NCBI RefSeq assembly: GCF_003268775.1
Contig: NZ_QLSU01000031.1
Location: forward strand, 48,745-112,744
Direction of reading: 5' to 3'
Origin: Paraburkholderia unamae
GTDB lineage: Bacteria > Pseudomonadota > Gammaproteobacteria > Burkholderiales > Burkholderiaceae
DNA: 64,000 bases
Part shown: positions 51,012-59,529 of the stretch, in pieces
Position numbering within the stretch: position 1 is the stretch's first letter
How the letters are laid out: the number at the start of each line of letters is the position of its first letter
Translations under genes and position numbers: made by a program
The notes under the pieces: generated by a model
Seen by the model: only the letters and a program-made list of their open reading frames with translations
What the model was told of the DNA's origin: nothing
Database searches by the model: none

Positions 51012-51301
51012 TTGCCTCGCTCCTCGCTGTCTTGCGCCATGTCCCGCAGGCAGTGTACGTCAGCGCCCACGCGCGTTTGAGTCACCGCGCATCTATCCCC
51101 TGCTCGCCACAGGGTTTCTTGTCTGAGGATTTGGCACGAAAATTCGCCAAAGCGCTCGCGCGCCATACACGGTTCGCAAGCACCGCCAATCCCCTGCCCC
51201 GCCCGCCCGCGCGGGGCTTTGCCGCAGCGGGCCGTGCCCGCGTGCTATGCGCATTGGGCAGGCACGATAGTTCGATATCCTCATCGACCGCCGATTCACT
51301 C

Positions 51302-51330
51302 TTGCCATCGGCAGGCGACTTACCTATGAT
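51302..51330 (+). promoter_or_regulatory. Sigma70-type promoter of the siderophore operon
   Basis: TTGCCA (51302-51307) and TATGAT (51325-51330) are separated by exactly 17 bases, a near-consensus arrangement about 120 bases before the first gene. Confidence 0.65.
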
Positions 51331-51338
51331 CATCAAAC

Positions 51339-51357
51339 GCGAATCACTCTCATTCGC
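51339..51357. promoter_or_regulatory. Fur-box-like palindrome
   Basis: GCGAATCACTCTCATTCGC has perfect 6-bp arms around 7 bases, total 19 bp, the Fur-box length; its reverse reads GCGAATGAGAGTGATTCGC, like known AATGAGAATGATT-type Fur sites. It sits just after the -10, ideal for repression by Fe-Fur. Confidence 0.6.
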
Positions 51358-51446
51358 ATCGCATCCCTACCCGCCCGCGCAAACGGTTGCGCGAACGGGC
51401 TCGTGAACGTCCTCGCCTTCTTCATCCTTCGATGAGGTATCTCAAC

Positions 51447-52835
51447 ATGGTCCTTTCGGCCCCAAGTGAAAGTTCAATCATGAGTAGAACTAACGTCGTA
51501 TCCGGCGCGCATGCGCCGGTGCTCGACTTCATCGCCATCGGCCTTGGGCCGTTCAATCTCAGTCTCGCGTGCCTGGCCGATCCGATACGCGATCTGCACG
51601 GGCTGTTCCTCGAACGCAACGAGGACTTCGACTGGCACCCCGGCATGCTGATCGACGACACCACGCTGCAAAACCCGTTTCTGGCCGACCTCGTGAGCCT
51701 CGCCGACCCGAAGAGCAAGTTCAGCTTTCTCAACTACTGCAAGCAGGAGGGCAAGCTCTATGCGTACTACATTCGCGAGCGCTTCTATTTGAGCCGCGCG
51801 GAATACAACCGCTACTGCAAATGGGCGATCAGGCAGCTTTCGAGCATTGCGTTCGGCTCGAACGTGGAGAGCGTGGAATACGACGCGCAGCAGCGGCATT
51901 ACGTGGTGCGCGGCCGCCATGTGCGCACCGGCCAGCCGTTCATGCATCGCGCGGCGCGGCTCGTGATCGGCGTGGGTTCCGTGCCGCAATTGCCGCCGTG
52001 CTGCGACACGCTGCGCGAGCGCTGCATCCATAGCGCCCACTACGTCGCGCGCAAGAGCGAGCTACAGCAAAAGCGCTCGATCGCCGTGATCGGCAGCGGC
52101 CAGAGCGCCGCCGAGATTTTCCACGACCTGCTCAAGGCAAGCGACGAGCACGATTACACGCTCACGTGGATCACGCGGTCGCCGCGCTTCTTCCAGATGG
52201 AGAACACCAAGCTCACGCTGGAAATGATCTCGCCCGACTACATCGACTACTTCTACAACCTGCCCGACGGCGTGCGCGAAAGCATCATCGCGAAGCAGGA
52301 CAGCCTCTATAAGGGCGTGAATGCCTCGCTCATCAACCAGATCTACGACCTGCTCGACGACCGGCGCGGGCGCGGCTGCCATAGCGCGCGGCTCATCACG
52401 AACTCGGAGCTGACCGCCTGCCATCACGACGGCGCGCACGACCGCTTTCACCTGCACTTCGTGCAACGCGACGAAGGCGTGCAGTACACGCACATCACCG
52501 AAGCCGCGGTCTTCGCAACCGGCTACGGGCAGAACGTGCCGGGCTTCATCGACGGCATTCGCGAGCGCATACGCTGGGACGACAAGGGGCGCTACCGGCT
52601 CTCGCGCAACTACGCCATCGACGTGAACGGGGGCGAGATATTCGTGCAGAATGCGGGCCTTTACAGCCATGGCCTCACGAACCCGGACCTTGGCATGAGT
52701 TGCTATCGCAACTCGTGCATCCTGCGCGAGCTGACCGGCGTGGAGCACTACAAGATCGAACGGCGCATCGCGCTACAAGACTTCTCTGTGCCCGACACGG
52801 ACGCGTTCGTGAAGGTTCCGCTGGAGGCGCAATGA
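51447..52835 (+). CDS. alcA: Siderophore N-hydroxylase, IucD/AlcA type (lysine/ornithine/diamine monooxygenase)
   Basis: The product is 462 residues. It has the FAD-binding FIAIGLGPFNLSLACLADP, the NADPH-binding AVIGSGQSAAEIFHDLL, and the C-terminal FATGYGQNVPGF plus GLTNPDLGMSCYRNS, as in IucD/PvdA/AlcA. These flavoenzymes N-hydroxylate a diamine or amino acid using NADPH and O2. With alcB to alcE downstream the substrate is probably putrescine. The ATG at 51447 with GAGG upstream is chosen; ATG 51480 is an alternative that matches shorter homologues. First gene of the Fur-box operon. Confidence 0.9.
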   Translation: MVLSAPSESSIMSRTNVVSGAHAPVLDFIAIGLGPFNLSLACLADPIRDLHGLFLERNEDFDWHPGMLIDDTTLQNPFLADLVSLADPKSKFSFLNYCKQEGKLYAYYIRERFYLSRAEYNRYCKWAIRQLSSIAFGSNVESVEYDAQQRHYVVRGRHVRTGQPFMHRAARLVIGVGSVPQLPPCCDTLRERCIHSAHYVARKSELQQKRSIAVIGSGQSAAEIFHDLLKASDEHDYTLTWITRSPRFFQMENTKLTLEMISPDYIDYFYNLPDGVRESIIAKQDSLYKGVNASLINQIYDLLDDRRGRGCHSARLITNSELTACHHDGAHDRFHLHFVQRDEGVQYTHITEAAVFATGYGQNVPGFIDGIRERIRWDDKGRYRLSRNYAIDVNGGEIFVQNAGLYSHGLTNPDLGMSCYRNSCILRELTGVEHYKIERRIALQDFSVPDTDAFVKVPLEAQ

Positions 52836-54064
52836 GGCTGCGCAGCACGATCATCCTGATGACGACATTCGCCGTTGTCAGCGACGCGATTCTGATTCCG
52901 TTCTACCCGCAGTTCTTCGCGGCGCGCTATGGCGTAACGAGCCCCGTGCATGCGGGCGCCTACGTGGCGTTCATCTCGATCGTCGTGATGCTCACGCTGC
53001 CGCTCTGGGCGCGCATCGCGAAGCGCCTCGACGCCATGCATCTGCTCGTGTACACGCAGTGCGCCGCGGGCGTGCTCTCCGTGGCGAGCTATTTCGCCCC
53101 CACCGTGGCGCTTTTCTGGGTGCTCTCGCTCGCCATGTTCATGTGCAAGAGCAGCTACTTGCTGATGTACCCGTACATGATGCGGCTCGAACCGAAGGCG
53201 TCGCACGCGCACACCATCGGCGTGCTTTCGGTGGTGGTGCACTTCGGCGCGATTGCCGGTGCAGTGGCAGGCGGCTTCGTCATGCAGGTGTGGGACGCGC
53301 ACCACTGCATCTTCGCCATGGCCGCCGGGGATTTCGTGCAGATGGCCATCTGCCTGTCGTTGATCCGCTCGCATGGCATTGCGCGGCGCTGCCGCTTTGC
53401 GGACGAAGCCAACGAAGGCGAGGCGCCTATGACGAAGCGGGGGCTGCGCGAACGCATGCCGATCCTGCGGCTTGCGCTGCTCATGCTCGCGTTCGACTTC
53501 TGCGTCTACCTGATCCGTCCGTTCATGGCGTCGTACTGGCAGGCCGTCACGCACACAGCCGGAGAACTGGTGCCGGGACTCGTGTTCGCCATTCCCGGCA
53601 TGGTCGCGCTGTTTGCGCTGCGCCTGAACAAGCGCCTCGCCGGGCTTGGCAAGCGCGTGCCCGACCACATGCTCGCGAACCTCTTCATCTGCACCGTGGG
53701 CATGCTGCTGCAAGGCGTGGAAGCGCCGTTGTGGATCATCGTGGGCCGCGTGATGTTCGGCTGGGCGCTGTTCCAGATCGTCGTGAAGCTCGACGTGACG
53801 ATGTTCGCGCTCAGCACGCCCGCTTCGTATGCCGCCGACTACAGCGTCATCAACTTCTTCCAGAACCTCGGCGTGCTGCTTGCGTCGTTCGCGGCGGGCG
53901 CCATTGTCGACGAAGCCGGGTTGCGCGCGCCGTTCTTCATCGCCTCGGCAGGACTCGTCGTCACCGCGCTTGCCAGCCTCTGGCTGCTCGTGCCCCCCCG
54001 CGCCGCAGGCGCGCCGCTTTCCAGCCCCCTTGCCGAAACAGGAGTCACCGCCCGTGCGAACTGA
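52832..54064 (+). CDS. MFS transporter, probable siderophore exporter
   Basis: The 410-residue protein has 12 helices but an atypical MFS signature (LWARIAKRLDAMHLL). It lies between the alcA- and alcB-like genes with ATGA overlap to alcA and an 11-base overlap to alcB. In Bordetella the exporter AlcS is encoded at the other end of the locus, so the position is different though the role (export of the finished siderophore) is likely the same. Substrate is inferred from context only. Confidence 0.8.
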   Translation: MRLRSTIILMTTFAVVSDAILIPFYPQFFAARYGVTSPVHAGAYVAFISIVVMLTLPLWARIAKRLDAMHLLVYTQCAAGVLSVASYFAPTVALFWVLSLAMFMCKSSYLLMYPYMMRLEPKASHAHTIGVLSVVVHFGAIAGAVAGGFVMQVWDAHHCIFAMAAGDFVQMAICLSLIRSHGIARRCRFADEANEGEAPMTKRGLRERMPILRLALLMLAFDFCVYLIRPFMASYWQAVTHTAGELVPGLVFAIPGMVALFALRLNKRLAGLGKRVPDHMLANLFICTVGMLLQGVEAPLWIIVGRVMFGWALFQIVVKLDVTMFALSTPASYAADYSVINFFQNLGVLLASFAAGAIVDEAGLRAPFFIASAGLVVTALASLWLLVPPRAAGAPLSSPLAETGVTARAN

Positions 54065-54653
54065 TATCGCCGCCGATGAAATCGCGTTGCGTCATGCCCC
54101 GGCCACGCGCCTTGTCGCGCACCGTGACTTTCACATCCGTGCGCTCGACGCGCAGCGCGACGCGCCCACGCTGCACCGCTGGTTCATCGAGGAACGCGCC
54201 GCGTTCTGGAACATGCGCGACAAGAGCGTGCGGGAAGTGGCCGTGTTCTATCAGGATATCGAAGATTCCGGTCATGCGCAGGCCTGGCTCGGCATGCAGC
54301 ACGGCGCACCTGCCTTCCTGTTCGAAAGCTACGACCCGGTTCACGAGGAAGTGGGCAAGCACTACGACGTGTGTGCAGGCGACATCGGCATGCACCTGTT
54401 CGTGGGCCCCGCCACCACGCGTACGCCGGGCTATACGCGGCGCGTTTTCGAATCGCTCATGATGTTTTTGTTCGAGCGGCTCGGCGCGCGGCGCATCGTT
54501 GTCGAACCCGATTCGCGCAACACGCGCATACACGCGCTGAATCGCGCGATGGGCTTTACCTACGCGAAGGACGTCACGTTCCGCGAGAAAACCGCTTCGC
54601 TTGCGTTTTGCACACGCGCCGATTTTTACGCCGCCATTGCGCAGGATAACTAA
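54054..54653 (+). CDS. alcB: GNAT N-acyltransferase, siderophore biosynthesis (AlcB/IucB type)
   Basis: The 199-residue protein starts at GTG 54054 with CAGGAG 9 bases upstream. It has FHIRALDAQRDAPTLHRWFIEERAAFWNMRDKSVREVAVFY, GDIGMHLFVGPA, TRRVFESLMMFLFERLGARRIVVEPDSRNTRIHALNRAMGF, the acyl-CoA-binding region of IucB/SidF/AlcB acyltransferases. It transfers a succinyl (or acetyl) group from CoA to the hydroxylamine made by alcA, giving the hydroxamate. Overlaps the MFS gene; 22 bases precede alcC. Confidence 0.9.
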   Translation: MRTDIAADEIALRHAPATRLVAHRDFHIRALDAQRDAPTLHRWFIEERAAFWNMRDKSVREVAVFYQDIEDSGHAQAWLGMQHGAPAFLFESYDPVHEEVGKHYDVCAGDIGMHLFVGPATTRTPGYTRRVFESLMMFLFERLGARRIVVEPDSRNTRIHALNRAMGFTYAKDVTFREKTASLAFCTRADFYAAIAQDN

Positions 54654-54675
54654 CCTCACCAGGGAACTCATCGTC

Positions 54676-56580
54676 ATGAATCAAGTCGACGCTCAAACCT
54701 CCATGCAACACACCCTGTTGACGCCGGCCGAAGCCGCCGCCCATCTCACCCCCGAAGTATGGTGGCACGCGAATCGCATGCTGGTGCGCAAAGCCATTGC
54801 CGAATACGCACACGAACTGATCGTCGAGCCTCGCCGCGTGGGCGATGCGCCCGGCGAGAACTACGCGCGTTACGCGCTGGAATCCGACGACGGCACCCGC
54901 GTCTACTCGTTCGAAGCACGCCTGCTCGCGCTGCGCCACTGGAGCATTCGCGCCGAAACGATCGTGTGCGAGGAGCAAGGCACGCAACGACCGCTCGACG
55001 CGCTCGCTTTCATTCTCGACGTGAAGGCGCGCCTTGGCATCAAGGAGGAAATGCTGCCGATCTACCTCGACGAGATCAGCAGCACGCTATACGGCGCGGC
55101 CTATAAGGCCGTCAAGGAAGGCCCCGACACACCGGCGCTGCTGTACGCCGATTTCCAGGCCGTCGAAACGGCGATGAGCGAAGGCCACCCCGGCTTCGTT
55201 GCCAATAACGGCCGTCTGGGCTTCGACGCGGGCGACTATCGTGCGTTTGCCCCCGAGGCGGGCTCGCCCATCCAGGTCGTGTGGCTGGCCGTGCACAAGG
55301 AAAACGCCGCCTTCCACAGCGCGGCCGACCTCGACTACGAGCAGTTGATGGAAGAAGAACTCGGCGCACAGACCATCGCGCGCTTTCGCACGACCGTCGA
55401 GGCGCGCGGCGCGAACTTCGACGACTATCGCCTGATGCCCGCGCATCCGTGGCAGTGGTTCAACAAGCTCTCCATCGCTTTTGCGGCCTACGTGGCGACG
55501 AACCGCATCATTTGCCTCGGCTACGCCGACGACCGCTATCTGCCGCAGCAATCGATCCGCACGTTCTTCAATCTCTCCGACCGCTCGAAGCGCTATGTGA
55601 AGACCTCGCTGTCGATCCTCAACATGGGCTTCATGCGTGGACTTTCGCCTTACTACATGTCGGGCACGCCCGCCATCAACGACTTCATCAAGGGGATGGT
55701 CGCAAGCGATCCGTATCTGCGCGACCAGGGTTTCACCATCCTGCGCGAAGTGGCTTCGATGGGCTTTCGCAATCGCTACTACGAGGCCGCGGTGCAAGCG
55801 GACAGTCCTTACAAGAAGATGTTTTCCGCGCTATGGCGCGAGAACCCGCTCGCGCTTGCGCAAGAGGGCCAGCGGCTCATGACGATGGCCGCGCTGCTGC
55901 ATACCGACCGTCATGGCGCGGCGCTGCTGCCCGCGTTGATCGAGGCGTCGGGGCTCGGCGCGCAGGCATGGCTCGAACGCTACATGCAAGCGTATCTCGC
56001 GCCGCTCGTTCATTGCTTCTACGCGCACGATCTCGTGTTCATGCCGCACGGCGAGAATCTCATTCTCGTGCTCGAGAATCACGTGCCGGTGCGCGCGATC
56101 ATGAAGGACATCGCGGAAGAATCGGCCATCCTGAACAAGGACGCGCAACTGCCGGAGACCGTCAAGCGGCTCGCCGTCGATGTGCCCGAGCGCGTGAAGC
56201 TGCTCGCGATCTTCATCGACGTGTTCGACGGCTTCTTCCGCTATATGAACCAGATTCTCGTCGAGCACGGCTGCTGCACCGAAGATGTGTTCTGGAACGC
56301 CGTGGCGCGCTGCATCGCCCGCTATCAGGCCGAGCATCCGCAGTTCGCGGGGAAATACGCCGAATACGACCTGTTCGCGCCCGAGTTCCTGCACTCGTGC
56401 CTGAATCGCCTGCAACTGGGCAACAACCTGCAAATGGTCAATCTCGCCGATCCCGCGGGCAACCTGAAGATGGCGGGCAATCTCCAGAATCCGCTCGCGG
56501 GCAGGCGCGACGTGTTGCGCGACGCATTGCCCGATGTGCCTGCGGCCGATGGCGTACGCGCGCAAGCGATCGCGGCATAA
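54676..56580 (+). CDS. alcC: NIS siderophore synthetase (IucA/IucC family, AlcC type)
   Basis: The 634-residue protein has the IucA/IucC core with HPWQWFNKL (HPxxW), KTSLSILNMGFMRGLSPYYMSGTPAIND, HTDRHGAALLPALIEA and LVFMPHGENLILVLENHVPVRAIMKDIAEE with the NTP-binding HGxN, followed by a FhuF-like C-terminal domain. It activates a carboxylate with ATP and joins it to an amine; AlcC, PubC and BibC are type-C enzymes that join and cyclise N-hydroxy-succinyl-diamines. Single NIS enzyme in the operon points to a macrocyclic dihydroxamate. AGGGAAC precedes the ATG. Confidence 0.93.
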   Translation: MNQVDAQTSMQHTLLTPAEAAAHLTPEVWWHANRMLVRKAIAEYAHELIVEPRRVGDAPGENYARYALESDDGTRVYSFEARLLALRHWSIRAETIVCEEQGTQRPLDALAFILDVKARLGIKEEMLPIYLDEISSTLYGAAYKAVKEGPDTPALLYADFQAVETAMSEGHPGFVANNGRLGFDAGDYRAFAPEAGSPIQVVWLAVHKENAAFHSAADLDYEQLMEEELGAQTIARFRTTVEARGANFDDYRLMPAHPWQWFNKLSIAFAAYVATNRIICLGYADDRYLPQQSIRTFFNLSDRSKRYVKTSLSILNMGFMRGLSPYYMSGTPAINDFIKGMVASDPYLRDQGFTILREVASMGFRNRYYEAAVQADSPYKKMFSALWRENPLALAQEGQRLMTMAALLHTDRHGAALLPALIEASGLGAQAWLERYMQAYLAPLVHCFYAHDLVFMPHGENLILVLENHVPVRAIMKDIAEESAILNKDAQLPETVKRLAVDVPERVKLLAIFIDVFDGFFRYMNQILVEHGCCTEDVFWNAVARCIARYQAEHPQFAGKYAEYDLFAPEFLHSCLNRLQLGNNLQMVNLADPAGNLKMAGNLQNPLAGRRDVLRDALPDVPAADGVRAQAIAA

Positions 56581-56582
56581 GC

Positions 56583-57377
56583 ATGGCGGCGAACCGCGCG
56601 CTCGAAGACATGCTTCACCTCGCCGCGCGGCTCGTGCCGGGCTTGCGCGGCGAGGTGGCCTCGCGCGAGCTTGCGCGACCCGCGCAGGCGTTCGTGCATG
56701 CGCGACCCGCGCCGCGTGGCGACGACGAAAATCGCGCGGCGCTGGACGCCCTGCTCGCTTACTGGTCGCATGCGTACCCGGAGGCGGGACGCGCCTACTG
56801 GTCGTCACGCTGCTGGGGCATCCTGATCTGGCAGCCGCTTTATTTGAGCGTGATTGGCGTGCACGCCTCGGGCGCCGCGCTCTCGCTACAGAACATCGAA
56901 CAGCCCATTGCCGACGGCTGGACCAGTGAGGTGCGCTTGCGAGACCACGCGCCACTGCAAGGCGAAACGTCCGCGCTGATCGAACACGCCGCGCGTGAGA
57001 TTGCCGCGTGCTGCGCGCAGATGCACGACGAACTCGCGCCTGTGATCCGGCTGAATGCGGTCGCCGTACGCGGCACCCAGGCCGACGTCGTGCTCGCCGC
57101 GTTGCTTGCGGCACGCAAGGCGCGACCCGAATGGAGCGACGCGCAAGTCGAGTCGCTTGGCCGGCAGTGGCTGGGCGCGCTCGGACTGGAAGGCCTTGGC
57201 GGTTACTTCGCATTCGAATGCGCCAACCGCGCTCGCGCGCTCGCGCTCGATCGCCGGACTTGCTGCTACCACTTTCGCCGCCGCGACGGCGAGATGTGCA
57301 GCACCTGCCCGCGGCTCACGCGGCAAGAGCGCATCGAACGCCTCCAGGCGCAACACGACGCCGCGCTCGAAGCCTGA
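56583..57377 (+). CDS. alcD: FhuF-like ferric siderophore reductase (AlcD type)
   Basis: The 264-residue protein ends with CC-x10-C-x2-C (TCCYHFRRRDGEMCSTC), the 2Fe-2S motif of FhuF. It begins 2 bases after the alcC stop. It likely reduces imported ferric siderophore in the cytoplasm to release iron. Its N-terminal half shows the weak FhuF IucA/IucC-like similarity only. No separate ribosome site is evident, suggesting coupling. Matches the alcD slot of the Bordetella alcaligin operon. Confidence 0.87.
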   Translation: MAANRALEDMLHLAARLVPGLRGEVASRELARPAQAFVHARPAPRGDDENRAALDALLAYWSHAYPEAGRAYWSSRCWGILIWQPLYLSVIGVHASGAALSLQNIEQPIADGWTSEVRLRDHAPLQGETSALIEHAAREIAACCAQMHDELAPVIRLNAVAVRGTQADVVLAALLAARKARPEWSDAQVESLGRQWLGALGLEGLGGYFAFECANRARALALDRRTCCYHFRRRDGEMCSTCPRLTRQERIERLQAQHDAALEA

Positions 57378-57430
57378 GGACGCTTCGCGCGCGGCGCGCA
57401 ACAGCATGAAGAACGGGACGGAATGAATCG

Positions 57431-58582
57431 ATGAACGATATCAGTGACCTCGCGCACCTCGCGTTGCCGCCGGACACGGACGAAGCGCAATCGCAGTTGC
57501 CCGCGAGCGCCTATTTCGACGAGGCGCTGTTCGAGCGGGAGATGGCGCGCATTTTCGCGCACTCGGCGCAGTATGTGGGCCACGAGCAGTCGGTGCCCGA
57601 GTCCGGCGACTGGCGGCGGCTGCCGCAGGACGAAGGCGGCCGCGTGCTCGTGCGCGGCGCGGGTGGCGTACAGTTGCTTTCGAACGTGTGCCGTCACCGC
57701 CAGGCGCTCATGCTGGGCGGCGTGGAAGGCCATGACGGCGGCAATCTCGCCGCGACGGGCGGCAACATCGTGTGTCCGCTGCATCGCTGGACCTACGATG
57801 GCGGCGGCAAGCTGATCGGCGCGCCCGAGTTCGAGCACAAGCCCTGCCGCAATCTCGAACGCTTCGAGCTACACCATTGCCACGGCCTGCTCTACGAAGG
57901 TCCGCGCGAGCCGGCGCGCGACATGGCGAGCGTATTCGCGAGGCCCGAATTCGACTTTTCGGGCTACGTGCTCGACCACGTGGAAACGCACACCTGCCGC
58001 TACAACTGGAAAACTTTTATCGAGGTGTATCTGGAGGACTATCACGTCGCGCCGTTTCACCCAGGGCTCGGACGGTTCGTGACCTGCGAAACGCTCGACT
58101 GGGAATTCGCCGACACATACAGCATGCAGCGCGTGGGCGTGCACGCCGCGCTCGCGCAGCCGGGTTCGGAGATTTATCGCGCGTGGCACGATCGGCTGCT
58201 CGATTATCGCGGCGGCGAAGCACCCGATTTCGGCGCGATCTGGCTCGCGTATTTCCCCACGCAGATGATCGAGCTGTATCCGCATGTGCTGGTCGTCTCG
58301 ACCCTGTATCCGAAGGGCCCGCAGGAAACGCTCAACGTGGTGGAGTTCCACTACCCCGAGGATATTGCGGCGTTCGAGCGCGAATTCATCAAGGCGCAGC
58401 GCGCCGCCTATCTGGAAACGATGATCGAAGACGACGAGATCGCCGAGCGCATGGACGCGGGACGCCTGCGCCTGCACCGGCGCGGGGTGAGCGACGCCGG
58501 GCCGTATCAGTCGCCGCTGGAGGACGGCATGCGGCACTTCCATGCGTGGTATCGCCGCGCGCTGGCCGCGCCGCTGGATTGA
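57431..58582 (+). CDS. alcE: Rieske oxygenase large subunit-like protein (AlcE type)
   Basis: The product is 383 residues. The Rieske cluster is CRHRQ and CPLHRW (Cys-x-His and Cys-x2-His), and the mononuclear iron site is EDYHVAPFHPGL (D-x2-H-x4-H) in the C-terminal domain. In Bordetella alcE is the last gene of the alcaligin operon and is thought to hydroxylate carbon on the diamine backbone. Its presence suggests the siderophore is alcaligin-like rather than putrebactin. Ribosome site GGGACGG lies 10 bases upstream. Last gene of the operon. Confidence 0.9.
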   Translation: MNDISDLAHLALPPDTDEAQSQLPASAYFDEALFEREMARIFAHSAQYVGHEQSVPESGDWRRLPQDEGGRVLVRGAGGVQLLSNVCRHRQALMLGGVEGHDGGNLAATGGNIVCPLHRWTYDGGGKLIGAPEFEHKPCRNLERFELHHCHGLLYEGPREPARDMASVFARPEFDFSGYVLDHVETHTCRYNWKTFIEVYLEDYHVAPFHPGLGRFVTCETLDWEFADTYSMQRVGVHAALAQPGSEIYRAWHDRLLDYRGGEAPDFGAIWLAYFPTQMIELYPHVLVVSTLYPKGPQETLNVVEFHYPEDIAAFEREFIKAQRAAYLETMIEDDEIAERMDAGRLRLHRRGVSDAGPYQSPLEDGMRHFHAWYRRALAAPLD

Positions 58583-58595
58583 CGCATGCTCGCCA

Positions 58596-59144
58596 TCAGG
58601 GGTGGAGCCCGAACATCCCGTGCCAGAGCGTGCTGAAGATGTTCGCATGCGAAGCTTCGGCCTCCGCTTGCGGTTCGCCGGATGGGCGCGGCGCGGTTGT
58701 GTCGGCCTGCGCCTGGCGCGACGCATGCAGCGCGATCGCACCGTCGGCAATGCGGCGCGCCAGTTGCGCTTCGCAGTCGCGGCCGAGCAGCACGCCGAAC
58801 ACCACGTCGCGATTGTGCCCCTGTTCGGCAAAACGCATGGCAAGCGCAACGTGGCGCGCATATTCCGCCTCGCGCGCGGCTTCGCGCACACGCGCCTCTT
58901 CTTCCTGCTCGCGCGCGAGGCGCGTGATCTCCTCGGCATACACGGCGTCGTAGACGCGGCGTTGTTCGGGGTCGGAAAGAATGGCGTACGCTTCCTTGAT
59001 TTCCTGGAACTGCACATGCGCGTGCACTTCGCGCCCCACATTCCGGTCGGGGTGCGCTTTCATCGCGGCGCGGCGGTAGGCACGCTTGATTTCCTCGTCG
59101 CTCGCGTCGTCGCGTACATTCAGCAGGTCGTACAACGTCGCCAT
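58596..59144 (-). CDS. J-domain protein (DnaJ-like, no zinc finger)
   Basis: The 182-residue protein has an N-terminal J-domain with LYDLLNVRDDASDEEIKRAYRRAAMKAHPDRN containing the HPD motif that stimulates Hsp70/DnaK ATPase. The rest is a charged coiled region of about 110 residues without the Gly/Phe or cysteine-rich parts of DnaJ. It is a minimal co-chaperone. The C-terminal coding part carries TTCGCATGCGAA (58642-58653). Convergent with alcE, 13 bases apart. The ATG at 59144 is preferred to 59153. Confidence 0.85.
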   Translation of the reverse strand: MATLYDLLNVRDDASDEEIKRAYRRAAMKAHPDRNVGREVHAHVQFQEIKEAYAILSDPEQRRVYDAVYAEEITRLAREQEEEARVREAAREAEYARHVALAMRFAEQGHNRDVVFGVLLGRDCEAQLARRIADGAIALHASRQAQADTTAPRPSGEPQAEAEASHANIFSTLWHGMFGLHP

Positions 59145-59254
59145 GGCTCGCATAGATCGAAGTGGAGTGTGCTCGATCGTAGCACGCGGTTTATGACGGC
59201 CGTTGCACGGCGGCGCAGGCTCGTGGCTTCACCCGTTGAATCCGCCAGTCGCAT

Positions 59255-59518
59255 TCAGTCGTCAAACTCGCCGGCCTGCAAGGCCTCGTCGAAATCCGTG
59301 AGCCACGGAGCGAAGTGGTCGGTTTCGTAAGTCGCCGTCTTGCCGTTGGCGATACGCGTTACGGAAATTGTCCTGATCGCCGCTTTGCCGCCTTCGGGGG
59401 CCGCCGCGCCGTTGTCCGTGATCGTGAACTCGTGGAGTTCGCGTCCGCGGCTCGCAAGCACGGCCTTGACGTCCTCCTGCTCGTCCCAGGAAAACTGCGC
59501 GAAGTCGTGGGCTGCCAT
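59255..59518 (-). CDS. Small conserved cytoplasmic protein of unknown function
   Basis: The 87-residue protein, rich in acidic residues, has FAQFSWDEQEDVKAVLASRGRELHEFTITD and GKTATYETDHFAPWLTDFDEALQAGEF. I do not recognise a domain. AAGGAGACGAAC before the ATG is a strong start. It follows the metallo-hydrolase-rhodanese gene by 11 bases in the same direction and is likely co-transcribed. Confidence 0.7.
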   Translation of the reverse strand: MAAHDFAQFSWDEQEDVKAVLASRGRELHEFTITDNGAAAPEGGKAAIRTISVTRIANGKTATYETDHFAPWLTDFDEALQAGEFDD

Positions 59519-59529
59519 GTTCGTCTCCT

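Larger units (their letters stand above)
51012..51446. other. Divergent promoter region of the siderophore operon
   Basis: These 435 bases hold no gene. They contain a sigma70-type promoter and a Fur-box-like palindrome described separately, close to the siderophore operon. Nothing else is recognisable. Confidence 0.6.

Noticed and set aside
55281..56582. Upstream part of the frame that leads into the alcD-like gene
   Set aside because: It lies within alcC in another frame, rich in Arg and Ala; alcD homology starts at 56583.
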